Part shown: one piece after another, positions 11,560 to 23,189 of the stretch
How the letters are laid out: each line of letters starts with the position of its first letter
Position numbering within the stretch: the stretch's first letter is position 1
Assembly (NCBI GenBank): GCA_905221605.1
Contig: CAJNDS010000569.1
Coordinates: 344,514 to 408,513, forward strand
DNA from: Symbiodinium natans
Lineage: Eukaryota; Sar; Dinophyceae; Suessiales; Symbiodiniaceae
Length of the DNA stretch: 64,000 bases
Direction: 5' to 3'
Position numbers and translations under genes: made by a program
Notes under the pieces: model-generated
Databases searched by the model: none
What the model was told of the DNA's origin: nothing
Seen by the model: the letters and a program-made list of their open reading frames with translations, nothing else

Positions 11560-12479
11560 CTGGCAAGCTAGGGCAGCTAGGGGGGGGCGAGGCGTCTTCC
11601 GGCGAAATCCCAACAAGCCCCTGAGGTTGCCAACGAATCGTCCGACAGCTGCTGAAGGTTCCGTGCTTCGCGCAAGTTCCACACTAAGTGGAGGCCAAGT
11701 ATCCATCTGAAACCATGCAGTATACTTGACTCATATGTCCCAACATCAACTTCTTCGAGCCCCTTAACCCTGAAAATCTTTCTCCAAAATGCATTCGGGG
11801 CTTGCGTACTACGGTCCAAGGACCCTGGTACTTGCAAGGAAGGCTTGCCGCCACTACCTCGCAAACAACGTGAAGCCATCGATCCTTCCATCAGCGCTGC
11901 ATGTTCTGTTTCAAAACGGGCCGGATAATCGAGATGCCTTTCTCAAGTGTATTTTCGATCAATCTACAGTATCACCTTCACAAACGCCTAACATTCTTTG
12001 CGTGCAAGCGCCAGCAACCCAACCATCTTGTTTTCGCAGACCTCTCGCCACGTGATCTTTGTTGCATTTTTTGCCCAGTCGTCATGGTGTCTGGCTGGTG
12101 TCCCAGGCTGCAACCTCACCCTCTTGCGAATCTCTTGGGCTGGCCTTCTGCATGCACGGGATCTTCCGCCACTGCCTGGGCATACAAAGGCATGGACAGC
12201 ATGGAGACAAAATGCATTCGCAGCATAGATAAGCACAAGAGCATGCCACGGCTACGCAAGGCGCAGTGCAAGGGGCGCGTAACATCTCAAACTCACAGGG
12301 CCGCGGACCGCTTGTGACATCGGTGACATCTCTTCAATGAATTCAATGCTATCCCGGTCGATCTCAGCAGATTCCACTGCCATTTACCGCAGAGGATGCA
12401 AATACATGTCGGAATATGTAACTTGCAGATCGCAGTACCTGCTGCCAAAGGAAGTGTTCGTAGACTCGCATCCTGAGCT

Positions 12480-12802
12480 ACCAGACGCAACGTTTCAGGC
12501 CTGATCTTGCGGAAGGGCTGCAACAGCGAGACTCTGCCAAGTTGCCAAGTCAGCGCCGCTGCGCCAGCCATTGCTGGCAGCATGAATATCGGGCAAGCCT
12601 CAATGCCGCAGCGCGCAATATCTTGCCAGTTCGGCGTGCAGGGGGCGGAGGGGAGGTTGAAGCTTAGAAGCGCGAAGCCATGCAAAGCCAAAGCCAGTGG
12701 CACTGAGCCCACGACTGTACCGGAAGCCGCGAGGGCCGCGCTGGCCGCACTCGTCGCGGAACTTCCCCAGGCCAGGCCCAGGCCCAGGCCGATCTCCATT
12801 GC
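12480..12802 (-). CDS. Candidate membrane-protein exon
   Basis: The minus strand has a long open hydrophobic stretch from 'MEIGLGLGLAWGSSATSAAS' through 'VPLALALHGFALLSF' and 'IFMLPAMAGAAALTWQL', giving about three possible membrane segments, then a basic tail. The same strand as all other genes. No family recognised. It could be partly an alanine-rich chance frame. Confidence 0.35.
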
Positions 12803-13024
12803 TGCGGGGAGGTTGGCAACTGAACAGTACAGAGTTCCGACACGTTTCGACGGGTTTCGACGTGTTGCACGTCGTCTGTCGTGGTCTGCTGTGCACTGAA
12901 GAAGCATGTCTCGGCGAGATCATGACTTCGGTGGGGCTCATGAGATTACTTCGCTCCCGACTTCAAGCCAAGGCGCTGCGGCATGCCTCCTCCCACTTTG
13001 GGCTTCGCGACTCACATTCTCACG

Positions 13025-13150
13025 CACATAGTTAAGCCCCAGAAGGGCGATGATGGGTGGTGAATAAGCAAATTTGGTAAACACTGCCTGGCCGAAGGAG
13101 CCGGTCATGCATGTTACTGCAACCGATGCAGTATCCGCGTCGCCACCCCG
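13025..13150 (-). CDS. Candidate exon with hydrophobic segments
   Basis: The minus strand reads 'DADTASVAVTCMTGSFGQAV' and 'FAYSPPIIALLGLNYVREN', suggesting part of a membrane protein. It lies downstream of the SAM exons at 13.5-13.7 kb and upstream of the hydrophobic block at 12.5-12.8 kb, so the three may belong together. Not recognised. Confidence 0.35.
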
Positions 13151-13469
13151 CATCAAGAAAAGAACCGGCGACCTGCTGGGCGTTTAGGCCGAACCATAAA
13201 CCAACCCTTGCAGGAAGCGGGTGGCAGATGGCACGAAAGCTTTCTTCTCTTTGGGAAGGTCCTGCACAAGAGTCTGGTCTTCCATTTGCCAACTGGCTTG
13301 GCGCAGCACAGGCGTGTAGCCCGTGTAGCTCAAACAAAATCTCTCTGTACATACGTAGCATTCGGAACTGGCTTCAAGGCGCTCCGCGCGCAAAGAGCGC
13401 CTGGATGTCGGCCAGGAGGACCTGGGGAAGATGCACCAAAAGAGGATATGCCGGGAGTCCCTTCCCGGC

Positions 13470-13733
13470 CTTTCGGTAGCCCAGCTCCACAATCCCAAGC
13501 TCATCCTTCATCTCCTTCCTTAGGCTTAGAACATCTTAGAACCGTCTGGAGTCTTCGGGGTGGCAACTGTTCACTTCTTGCATTCGAGGCGTCGAGGTGA
13601 GTTCTCGCAGCACCACCCCATCGATTTCCTCTTGAGCAAAGGAGGCGGTGTACCTCTGCAAATCTCCGAAAGAAATAGATGAAAGGACTCCGGATGACAT
13701 ACGACGAACTGGAAGGCCCACCTGGTGATCCAA
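13470..13733 (-). CDS. SAM domain split over two exons
   Basis: The first block (to about 13590) reads 'FGDLQRYTASFAQEEIDGVV' and 'LRELT'. The second (13524-13470) reads 'LRKEMKDELGIVELGYRK'. Together they give the SAM pattern of 'Y...F.ee.IdG..LleLt' followed by 'L..eLGI...GyR'. The second exon ends AAG|GC, a GC-type donor used repeatedly in this window. SAM domains mediate protein-protein or protein-RNA contacts. The remainder of the protein is not assigned, and the membrane-like exons downstream are candidates. Confidence 0.6.
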
Positions 13734-14483
13734 TCATACTTCAAGGTGAGCAGCCACTCCTCGACTGTCAGGAGACTCTAGGAGGCCGACAAACCCCAAA
13801 ACTCCGCTCTTCATTGATATTCATTGGCTGCCGAACCGCCAAAGAAACTCCAAGGCACCACGACGTCTTCGACACTCCACTCTGCAGGACAAAGTGGAGA
13901 CGATGGCAATGAGGGAGAGATCCCTGAAACATGCGCAAGGGGACAAGCTATGACAAGCTCAGGCATGCTCAGATGTCAAAGCAGAGGCGCGCCTGAGCCA
14001 ACGCTGGCAGACTCGGCTGCAGACGTCCGGGAGAGGTCCGCAGCTGTGGCACCCACACTATGATCTGGAGTCGAGGCAATCGCGCAGTGGGGTGCCGCGA
14101 CGGGCACGGCCTCATCCCAAAAGCCATCCCAGTCCTTGCAAACAGAATGAGAACCTGAAGCTCAGCTGTATCACCCGATGTGCTGCCTCAGGCGTGTTAC
14201 TGTCCTGGTGCTGTAGCGGTCGCGAAGGCTGCCCAACAAGCTCAGATTGCGCTCCGGGCTTTGGACCTGGGGAGAGGCGGAGCTCATCACGTCCCGCGCA
14301 AAGTTGCTGCATCAGACATCATCAGACTTTGAGGTGCCAGGCCCAAAGAAGCTTTGGCAGCATCAATGAGACCTGCTTCAGCCCAGGTGGAGACACAGCT
14401 TCTTACCCAAAGATCACATCTTCGCCCCCCCTGTCGAAGAATCTGAAAAGGATGGCTCGTGTTTCAGCATGCCCTTTAAACTT

Positions 14484-15825
14484 ACCCCTGGCCTTGCATG
14501 CCTTCTGGGAGGAGACAGTTCTCCATGGCCCGTGCCGCTTGCGCAATCTTCATGCGCATGTCCTTTTCCTGCGCCTTCCCGAGCACCTGCAACTCGCGCA
14601 CTGTGAACTGAATGAACAGAGTGAGGGCGACTCTTTCTTGATCCCATGCTGTCTTCCGCTGTTCTTGGAGCAACACACAGTTGAGATTGCGAAATCTCAG
14701 GAAAGGATCCTCGACCTGAGGCACAGCAGAGGCAACTTCAAGCCGGCTGGTGCTACAGCCTGAGAGTCTAGGATGCCAGGGCTTTAGTGCTCTAGAAACC
14801 CCTGCCAAAGCTTGGGCGAGGCCAGAGGCCCATGGCCCAAGGACTCCTGAGGTCCGGGCGTGCAGCCGCATCGCTCTCCGCGAGCCCAGCGGGCTAAAGT
14901 CCTCGACCCCCGAGTGCACGCGCCTGCCGAGGCGAACGGAGACCACCTGCAGGGGCGTGCAATTGAAGGAAGCTCAAAATCACTACCATACTAGAGCAAC
15001 ATTTCTTGGGCTCAGTGCCTCTGTCCCCCATCGGAAGCCATCTCTACTGCCGGCATAGAACATGAAGAAGGCTTCTAGCAGCCAGTGGGGTGGGCGACTG
15101 CAGTTCCAAGTGGGCATTTCACCGCTTTCGACGGTGGCGCCTTGCCTGAATGGCTCGGTGTCCAGGCATGGCATCTGCAACTCCGGATGAACTTGCAGGA
15201 AGTAGATGACCATAAGAGTCCAGGAGTAGGAGGACAGGTAGCCATCGGGGGCGCCACACACGTTGGCAGCACGCGCCCAACACTTCACCAAGACGACAAG
15301 CTGCCACACAGCAGGATGCAGTCGAGAGTATGCCTTGAATAGCTCCGTGTTGCGGAGTGCGTCCAAGTTCTGGCATGACAAGTCCACATCCAGATCCTCG
15401 AACTTGAGCTTCAGAATGGGAACGCGGGCTCCCCAGACTGCCTCCGTGACTTTGAACTGAGGGAGGCTCTCCAGAAGAGTCTGCAGCCGTGACAGGGGCT
15501 GTCGGCAATCCTGCGTGGTGAGCTAGCTGTCAATGTTCCCTACTTCCCCTATTGTCGCTGTGTGATGTGTTGAGCCTGAGCCTGTCCTGATTCACATTGC
15601 CGGCCCGGAAGCATGTGACGTCCATATCCGAGCCTTTGACGGCGAAGCCGTTGGCACTGCTCCCATAAGGGCGGACACACCTCGGGCTGACTCCAAGCTG
15701 GGCTCGAAGAGGAAAGTTCGATTCATCAGCTGACGTCGGCTAAGCTCGAAACCAGTCACTGCCCAGAGTCCGTACGACACCCTCCAGCTCTCGAAGGCAG
15801 CGCGTGACTTGCTCTTGCTCTGCCA
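14484..15825 (-). CDS. TUTase / Cid1-type terminal nucleotidyltransferase
   Basis: The likely ATG is at 15825 ('MAEQEQVTRCLRELEGVVRT'). Exon 2 (about 15711-15600) has the catalytic signature 'PYGSSANGFAVKGSDMDV': GS plus the first two aspartates. Exon 3 (15510 to about 15050) carries 'WGARVPILKLKF' and 'DLDVDLSCQN' with the third aspartate, then 'LRNTELFKAYSRL', 'LVKCWARAANV' and 'LSSYSWTLMVIYFLQ' of the PAP-associated domain. Exon 4 (from 14946) reads 'VVSVRLGRR'. Exon 5 (14715-14484) has 'VEDPFLRFRNLN' and ends at a strong GTAAG donor, so the gene continues leftward. Such enzymes add U or A to RNA 3' ends. All three catalytic aspartates are present, so it is probably active. U versus A preference cannot be told. 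Confidence 0.88.
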
Positions 15826-18800
15826 TTGTGGCGCAGCTCGATAGCGCGAGTGTCCTGACTCATGTGCCCGTGCCCTGACATGAACTGACCATAACTGACC
15901 CAAAGTTAAATCAAACAATGGGGCAAACCTGCTTTTGCTGGCACCTTGCAGGCACGATACGAAAAGATTGTAAGCTAGCGAAAAAAGAAACGAGCAAAGG
16001 AAAGGATTCGACGCAACTTTGAGAACTGCGAACTTTTGACGGACCGATTGAGCCACCCATTGGGTCACATGCCAACTAATGAGCCAGAAAAGGTACAAAA
16101 TACAAACAGTCTAGGAATTCAAGAAGAGTTGTTCTTAACAAACCGTGCAGTCATTGGAACTGGCGATGCAACTTCAAGATCCCAGCAGAAACTTAGATTG
16201 CGATTCCTTTGCTGCCAAGCCACATGATGTCCTCAGCATAGTATTCTCCTCCTCGACACCACTACTTTTGACGCACGCATACAAGCCATGGATTGTTATG
16301 GTGCACGCACCAGATGCCCCCTCCATGGCCCATGGTCCCTGCCTGCGCCAGGCTGCGCTACCTCAATGCTAGATTCCTCGCAGGTTGCAGTATGAAAGAA
16401 CTGTGGAGAAGCGCAACTTGACCCTCTTGAACTCTTGCGACTTTTGAGAGCCCAGGCTCCTCCAGCTCCGAGCGAACGGTGCTCACGCTTCTTGCCGTGG
16501 TTGTTGCAGTCGGAGGGCCCAGCGCCGGCTGTGCCCAGGACACCGGCAAGACCGGCACCTGGGGCTTCATCGTAGCCGGGCCAGCCTCAGTATCCACACG
16601 CAATAGAAGCCTAAACGGGGCCTACAAGACATACCCCTTGCCTCCTGCGGTGGTGCTTCCACTGCCTCCTTGCGGAGGGTGGTTCGTGGTGGTCGGAAAA
16701 TATCTGTCCTCAGAGCCGTCATGCTGGGAACGGGATATGCCGTGTGCGTGCCAAACCCACGTCCTGATACTTTATACATCATTGATCGTCATTGCAAGTC
16801 AGCGGCAGGGATTGCCGGCATGGACGCTGGCAATGCACATGACCATTCCTGGGCCATCGTGGATGATTATTTTGCACGAGCTTTACAGAAGCCTGCCAGG
16901 CCTCGCCTCAAATGAAATAACAGACCAAGACAGTCAGCGCGAGTGTCTGGTAAGTAAAGACGGGCTTGGCGCCATATGTAGGATTCCAGGAGCGCAAGGT
17001 CGCATTGACCTGCTGGCAGCATGGGCGGGGTTCAGCGAGCGAGGACATGCAGCATGGCACAGCGGCTCTCAGCAATACAACCCGACAACCATGCTGGCGC
17101 TGTGGGCTCCATCACAAGCACCCTTACGCACACTATGCCCGGCCCAGCCTGTCGGCACAGCTCTTGCCAGAGCTCAGGGGGATAGGAACCATGTCTCGGC
17201 ATCCTAAGCATCATATCCCATTCAAAGGCATGTGTGGGCTTTACTCTTGCGGCTCTACACGTCTCATCAGGCTTCGCATTTTTGCCCCTGATGTTGCTTC
17301 AAACGCATGTCCTCATGGGAACGGTGTTGATGGTGGCTCCATATTGGCAAGGGATTGACACGTAACCTTGTGAGCATGCCTAGTCCTATGCCCCTTGTGG
17401 CCGAGCATCTTCTGACCCGTCACCCTCTGCACAAACTCCAGAAGAACCAGAGCATTGGTCCTGTAGAAAAATACTCTGTGATTGTTCCAAAGCCGGAGGA
17501 AGTCCTGCGGGCATCGTTAAAGGAACAACATGAACTCGTGAACAAGAAGGCCCGTTGATGGTTTCGTTGCACTCGGCTCATCGTCTTTGACAGCTAACTC
17601 TCGACACAACCTGTCGTCTGCGAGTGTTAAGCCCAATGCGCTCTACCGACTTGCTTGGAGCTCTTGACTGCCCACCCTACACCATAACCGATAACACCCT
17701 TAAACACCAAGGCTGCATGTCCGGGCTCCTGAAGTTGAGTGTCTGTGAGCTTCATCGGTTTCTTGGTGTCCTCTGAGCTCACTTGAACCCCACTCTTAGC
17801 CAAAACCGTGTTGCGCTGAGATGCTTGGGCAGGTCCCTGCCTGGTGAAGTGGTATGGCAAGGAGGGCTTGGTACAGGAAACTAATTATGGGCTTGAGCCG
17901 AGGGTCGGAGAATAACCCAAGCTCATGAGACGATTGTCCGCACACCAGAACTGAGGGCAACCCTGGTTCCGCCACCCAGGGCAGCGCCCTGGAGTGACTA
18001 TAATGACTAAAGCGACTACAGTGACCATAGTGACTAGAGCGACTATAGTGACTATAGCGACTATAGTGGAGAGATGGGCGGCAGCGTGAGGAGAGAGACA
18101 GCATACAGGACCCGTCTGCGAGTACGACCGGATAGACCTGTAGCCTTTGTTGGGGGTCACGGCACGGTCTACCAACTCCAATGTTTTTGGCACTTCCGAG
18201 GAGGTCGGGGGGCTCGGGCTTAGATCGCGCATTCAAGCTGGTCCCCTGGAGCTGTCGCCTAGAGGGTGCCGGGAGTGCCCAGGATCTGATTGGAGCACGC
18301 CGTGTTTTCCTTGAGCCGTTCTTGCAAGAGTCTTGTCGCTGGGCAGAATTTGCTGACGGGAGCTTCTCAAACGGCACGGGCACGCTTGACTCCCTGGAGT
18401 TGTAAGCAAAACCATGGCAACGAGAGTTCTGCCTTGAACTTTGGAAGCTTTAGTAACTCAGCAACTCGTCCCACGGGCAAGCTGGCAAGCTTGTGCTCGA
18501 ATCTTTGTGCCAGCCCTTGAAACTAAACCCTGGAACTCCGCCATGCACAGGTTAGCCTCCCAATTGTACCAGGCACATCCAGCACACTCCAAGACATGCT
18601 GCTATCACGAAGCGTGCCCGGATGTTGAGAAGCAACTAAATTGCCAATCCTGGCAAGCAGGAAGGGTGCAAGTTCCTAGTTGCGTTCCATGCAGACTGTT
18701 GGCCACAAACTTGAGGCCGCCGTGTGGTGATCCATCCTTTTGGCTTGCGTGCGCACAGGGCAGACTCCGAAGCAGGCTTTCTTTCAGGTGGCTTCCATGA

Positions 18801-19785
18801 CTAGATGGACTCTTTTGGGTTCTGCCACTTCTCGAATTGGCACACTCTGTACATCCGGCAAATGAGTTTTTTGAGGATGCTTCGCAGCACTCGGAACCGA
18901 GGTGCAGTGTCTCCGTCATTCCAAACGGTTTCAGAGAAGAGCTGTAAGTCAATTGCTGGCTAAGGCTGCTAAGGGGCCAGGATTGGATCCGCGACTCTCC
19001 CGAAACACTCTGCGCAAAATTCTGTTAAAACAAAGTGAACCATGCATGTATGCATATGTATAACTACTATTTGTTTTTATTTACACACAAACTTCTTCGG
19101 GCTTGGGGCGTTTCGGGGTGCAGGTTTGCATTTTAGAGCCCTTTGTTTTGGCCCAGAGCGCGAGGCAACCTTCTTCACCATGCAATCGTCGGCAAGACTG
19201 GAAGCAAAAAAACTAGGGGAGGATGACAACATTGATCTCGTCTGCTTGGAGTTGTCATCCCCCAAAGACGGGCTTGGTGGACTGGGCTGCTGGTTTCTAT
19301 CACGAGCTCACTCTCAGATGTGGGGGAAGATTTCTGGGAAGTCTCAGCGAGCAATGGAAGGTCGATGATGCCATCAACTGCTCCCAATAAGGTCTGAGGT
19401 CTGAGAGCGACATGGCAGATACCAAGCGAAACTGCCCTTAAGCTGGGAAGATGACTGGTTTCCTAGGTTTCCCCTACAGGGAGTACCAGCAGCCGCCTAA
19501 TCGTCCCACGCATCCTCCCTTCCTGTTCCAAAATGGTCGGCTTCGGGCATGTCTCGCACGACAGCTTCCTGGCAGGGCGGGCTTAGGGCTGGCGAATTTG
19601 CAGCACCAGCTTCATCTGTAGGACAGCCATCAGCCACATGCTTTGCCCGCAGTAAGCTGGGGGGGGGAACTCGCGCAGGTCGCAGGTAGAAGAACTATCC
19701 AGGTAAAAGCAGTGACACCCGAGTTCTCGCCTCCCAAATTTTGGGCTCCAGGGGATTATAACATACTTTGCTTGCACAAATCCTT
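15826..19785. other. No supported gene
   Basis: Weak candidates only. At 16640-16450 both strands are open: the plus strand has a signal-like 'MLTLLAVVVAVGG' and the minus strand 'MKPQVPVLPVSWAQPA'. The plus strand at 17420-17558 reads 'EKYSVIVPKPEEVLRASL' to a stop. None has a family match or a splice partner. Confidence 0.4.
17993..18069 (+). repeat. 9-base minisatellite GACTATAGT
   Basis: About eight degenerate copies of GACTATAGT (variants GACTAAAGC, GACCATAGT, GACTAGAGC). On the minus strand one frame reads as a hydrophobic run ('TIVAIVTIVALVTMV') that could mimic a membrane helix. Confidence 0.85.
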
Positions 19786-19789
19786 TCTC

Positions 19790-20078
19790 AATTCCCGACA
19801 ATCTGTGAGGATCTGGAGCCCCAGCCGGCCTCGACACTTCGGCTGGCTTCCGTGTCAGGTGGGTCGCCATCGTCAGCGTCTGCGCAAGCCACTTTCAGGG
19901 CTTTCGGGGCAGGTTCTTGACTGTTTCGGGAGAGTTCAGCTGGGTCGAGTCCGAGCTCTGGGCCACGAAGATTTGGGGTTTCGGGACATGAAGCGTCCTG
20001 TGACTTGGGTGACTGTGAAGCGACAACGAGAAGCATGAGGAGGCCCATGGAAGTCCGCAAGCGACTTTTTAGGGGCAT
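19790..20078 (-). CDS. Start exon of a secreted protein, unknown
   Basis: An ATG at 20078 on the minus strand opens a frame of about 95 residues that begins 'MPLKSRLRTSMGLLMLLVVA', a basic then hydrophobic signal peptide. It continues polar and acidic ('PELGLDPAELSRNSQEPAPK', 'ACADADDGDPPD'). Composition after the signal is plausible for an extracellular region. Downstream exons were not recognised. Confidence 0.42.
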
Positions 20079-20329
20079 CCTGCCTACGACTCATTTTTCC
20101 TGAACCCAGCTCTTCTTGAACACACCTTATGCGCAATTCCCCAACAACCCTCAATCCTGAACCTTTGTACGGTCGTACCCTATCAACCCTGGACATTGGA
20201 GTTCCTGGCTTGCTGCCTGGCTTTGGAAGCACCTCCTCTCTACTTGCTTCAGCGACTCTTGGGGAACGTGAACTCGAGCCTTCGGGTTGGGAATCGAGTC
20301 GTAAGACCGCGTCCTATAATCTCTGAAAT

Positions 20330-20425
20330 GAAAGCTCTCAAGAGCCAAGCGCCTCCCTCGGCCAAGTTCTCCGACCACGCAGCAGGATCTTCTGCCCGAG
20401 GGTCGTCGTCCTCGAAGCTAGCCAT
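20330..20425 (-). CDS. Candidate acidic start exon
   Basis: From ATG 20425 the minus strand reads 'MASFEDDDPRAEDPAAWSEN' and 'LAEGGAWLLRAFISE'. Codon-level composition looks coding. The function is unknown, and it could be the first exon of the gene that includes the 20.0 kb exon only if the signal peptide there is internal, which is unlikely. Confidence 0.35.
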
Positions 20426-20429
20426 GTCG

Positions 20430-22260
20430 CACAGAGAGTCTCTTCGCATTGGGCTTTCAGGTACACACATCACTTTGCTCAGCAGCCGACTCCGATCTCC
20501 TCAGGGTGCTCGAGGTCTTGCGATCCAGGCCCCGATGCGGACTGACAGCGCCAAACACGCATGCATGCCCTGACCATCTCTGACCCATAGGCGTCCTCTA
20601 CATCTAGCGCGTTGCTCCGGAAACCACGGTCAGGCGCCTCGCTTCCGGCGCCTTCAGTCTCCTGTTCACTTCGCAAACACAAAACGCCAGTTCAAAAGCG
20701 GACCTATGCGGAATGGCCTAGAAAGGCACCTCTACACCCGCTGATATTTTTGATGTAATGGCTGGGTGACTGTGCAGCTTCTGCTACAGGACCTGTGGTT
20801 TTTTCAGGGCACTTTGGCCCCCCAGGATGTCAAGAAAAAAGAAGCAGGCCTCCTGGTGATCGACGTCTGCCGGGCCCACTTGCCCTGAACACGGAGACAG
20901 GCAACTATCGTCACAGTCGGCACCGGACCCTGTCATACTTTCACCTGAAGGGTTACATAATTCCTGAAGGGAAGGTGCCCGAGAGCGAAACCATCGCGAC
21001 GTGATAGTTATAAATACCTGGGTATGCCTGCTAAGTCTTGGGACGCACGACGGGCTGCAGATAATCAGATGCTCCGCTGCTCGTAGCGCTTCGCTGCAGT
21101 TCAGGCACGGCCCGTCCCACAAGGTCTCATCCCACAGAGGCTACATACAGTCTAGACACTGTGAGCCTCGTAATTAAGTGGCGGTCGGAAAATCTACGAA
21201 TGATCAAGCTGCCGCAGGTTCCACTTCTGATGCCCGTGTTTTCCCGAAGCTTTACGGGGGAGAGCGGGCATCCACCTTTTCAAGCCTAAAGTATGCGCAG
21301 TGCCTAAAGTCCAGCCTCCTTCAGGCAAAGGGAGGTCATGTCCCTCAGGCTCCTGTGCACGAGAAGGGGTGGCACAAGTTGCAGATTATGCTTTTTGTTG
21401 CGCGCCTTGGGTTTCGAAGGTGAGAACCTGAACCGAACGAGTGGGCCAGCGCATGGTACGAGAACAGCAGATCGGAGCTGGGTGTATTTGGGAAAGTCAA
21501 AATGCTACGAAATGCTACTAGTGTCTGTGTTGTCATTCCGCCCACACCCACCTTTCCCAACTGGTGCCTTCTCTTGAGGGGGCTTGCTGTGCCTCTGCTG
21601 CAGACTGAGGGTTCGGTTGGAGTGTTGATGCCCTCTGGCATGCCGAGTCCTCCTGGCCCTGCACTGGAACCATGCCCGCAGCCGGTAGCTCCTCTCGTGT
21701 CAAAGGAGGGAAGCTTGATGCCCCTGAACCCTACTAGTAAAGAGCCCCCGAAACATCCGTAAAAAAACGCCCCCACAGCCCTGAAAACCTACCTTCCGCA
21801 CGCCAGAAACCCTGAACAGTCGTGCGGAACTACGTCCTGCATCTCCAGGCCGGGAGGGGGTCGGAAGGGCACCGCCTCTCGCACCCCACTCTGCTTCTAC
21901 TGCTTCTGGGCTCGCTTCGCCAATTCTTTGAAGAGCTTGGGCAGGCTGGAATGGCCGGACTGGATGTGACTGAACCGACCACCCAATCTCCTTTATCATA
22001 AGCTCAGCCCACGCATCGCAGATCTATGCAAGTATATGTATGTACACGTGTGCCACTAACCCCACTAACCCACCGGGCTAAGCACTGAGGGGTCTGTGCA
22101 TCCCCCCAAATACTGGCAAAGGCCTCTTTAGGGTCCGCGCGCTGCATGGCTCGAGAAGGCGTCAAGGAAGTAGGAACAAACAGTTCCCCAGCCCTTCAAA
22201 TCCAAACCTGAAACTCCAAGCCCTAGTGAGCCACTCTAGGCTGGTCGAAGCTCTGAACCC
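20430..22260. other. No supported gene
   Basis: Short frames on both strands and no motif recognised. Some runs of CCCTGAACCC-type sequence near 21725-21820 resemble decayed telomere-type repeats. Confidence 0.45.
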
Positions 22261-22264
22261 TACA

Positions 22265-22330
22265 TCTGTCTGGCCTGCAGCTCCTCCACGTCAGGCTCCT
22301 CGAAGTCAAGCTCGTCGTCATCAGCCAGAC
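22265..22330 (-). CDS. Short acidic exon
   Basis: The minus strand reads 'DDDELDFEEPDVEELQARQ', a strongly acidic, helix-prone exon. It is too short to identify. It may share a gene with the Gln/Ala-rich block at 22.7 kb. Confidence 0.4.
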
Positions 22331-22659
22331 CTCAGCTGAAGCCTGAGAGCTTCAAACCCGAACCTGAAAAAAACCCACACCACCGGTCGTTTCATGAGGC
22401 CTTGGCGAAGACCGGTTTCAATGCAAACTTGGACTGTGCAAACACAATTAACCATATCCGAGTCAGCTCAGGACTGTCGTGGGGCCTTTGGGTCTTCGGG
22501 GGTGTGACATGCCAACCCGCTGTCTTTCGTCCACCGGGGCAATGTAGTGGGCATGTGCATGTGCGAAAAGCTGCATGACTTAGAATCACGTTTGCTTGCG
22601 TAGGCAACATCTGCAACCACTCCCCGCCCCCCCCCCCCCTCCCCAATTCGCATCAAGGC

Positions 22660-22760
22660 CCCTGTGCCTTGCTGATCTTGCTGGTCTTGCTGAGCTTGCC
22701 GGGCTCGCTGGGCTAGCTGGGCTAGCTGGGCTCTCCGCTCTTCTTGCGCCTGCCACGCCT
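22660..22760 (-). CDS. Gln/Ala-rich helical block built on a 9-base repeat
   Basis: The plus strand shows tandem 9-mers (GCTGGGCTA, CTTGCTGAG and variants). In one minus frame they read 'QEERRAQLAQLAQRARQAQQ', a charged coiled-coil-like stretch, so the minisatellite may be translated. A poly-C run at 22627-22640 sits beside it. Confidence 0.35.
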
Positions 22761-23189
22761 CACAAGCCAGAACCCATCAAAAACACAAAAAGAGCACCCG
22801 AAACTTGAGCCTCCCTCTCCGTAGAACTTAAAGGAAGGTCCTGAAGTCGACGTTCTCTTTGGGCGAAAACCCCCAAGACTCACAAAACCTCCTACAGTAG
22901 TCTCGCTTCTTGAGTAGCATTAGCATCTGGACCTGGAGGGCTTTGCTTCTGCTGTACTTGAAAGAGGTCTACCTGATGTTGCAGTGGAAGTTGGTAGCTT
23001 GGCCTCATTCTTGCACTGCAGCCAGCACTTTCAGCCCAGACCGAACGGAGGACCATCTGGAGCAACCCGCCCGAAAAGAGACCAGACAAGGCTACGACAC
23101 TGTAAGTGGCCAAGTGAAGCATGGCAAATCTTCAGAACGTTCGGAAATCTGTGAGATCGCCATGATATCACACCCTCATGATTTCTTAC

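Noticed and set aside
12080-12150. 'GTPARHHDDW' on the minus strand, considered as the TPGR motif of the DEAD helicase exon.
   Set aside because: The surrounding residues do not fit motif Ib and no other helicase motif lies in phase.
16479-17207. Plus-strand frame of 242 codons with a signal-like start ('MLTLLAVVVAVGG').
   Set aside because: After about 40 residues the composition looks random, the opposite strand is also open, and no other host gene runs on the plus strand.
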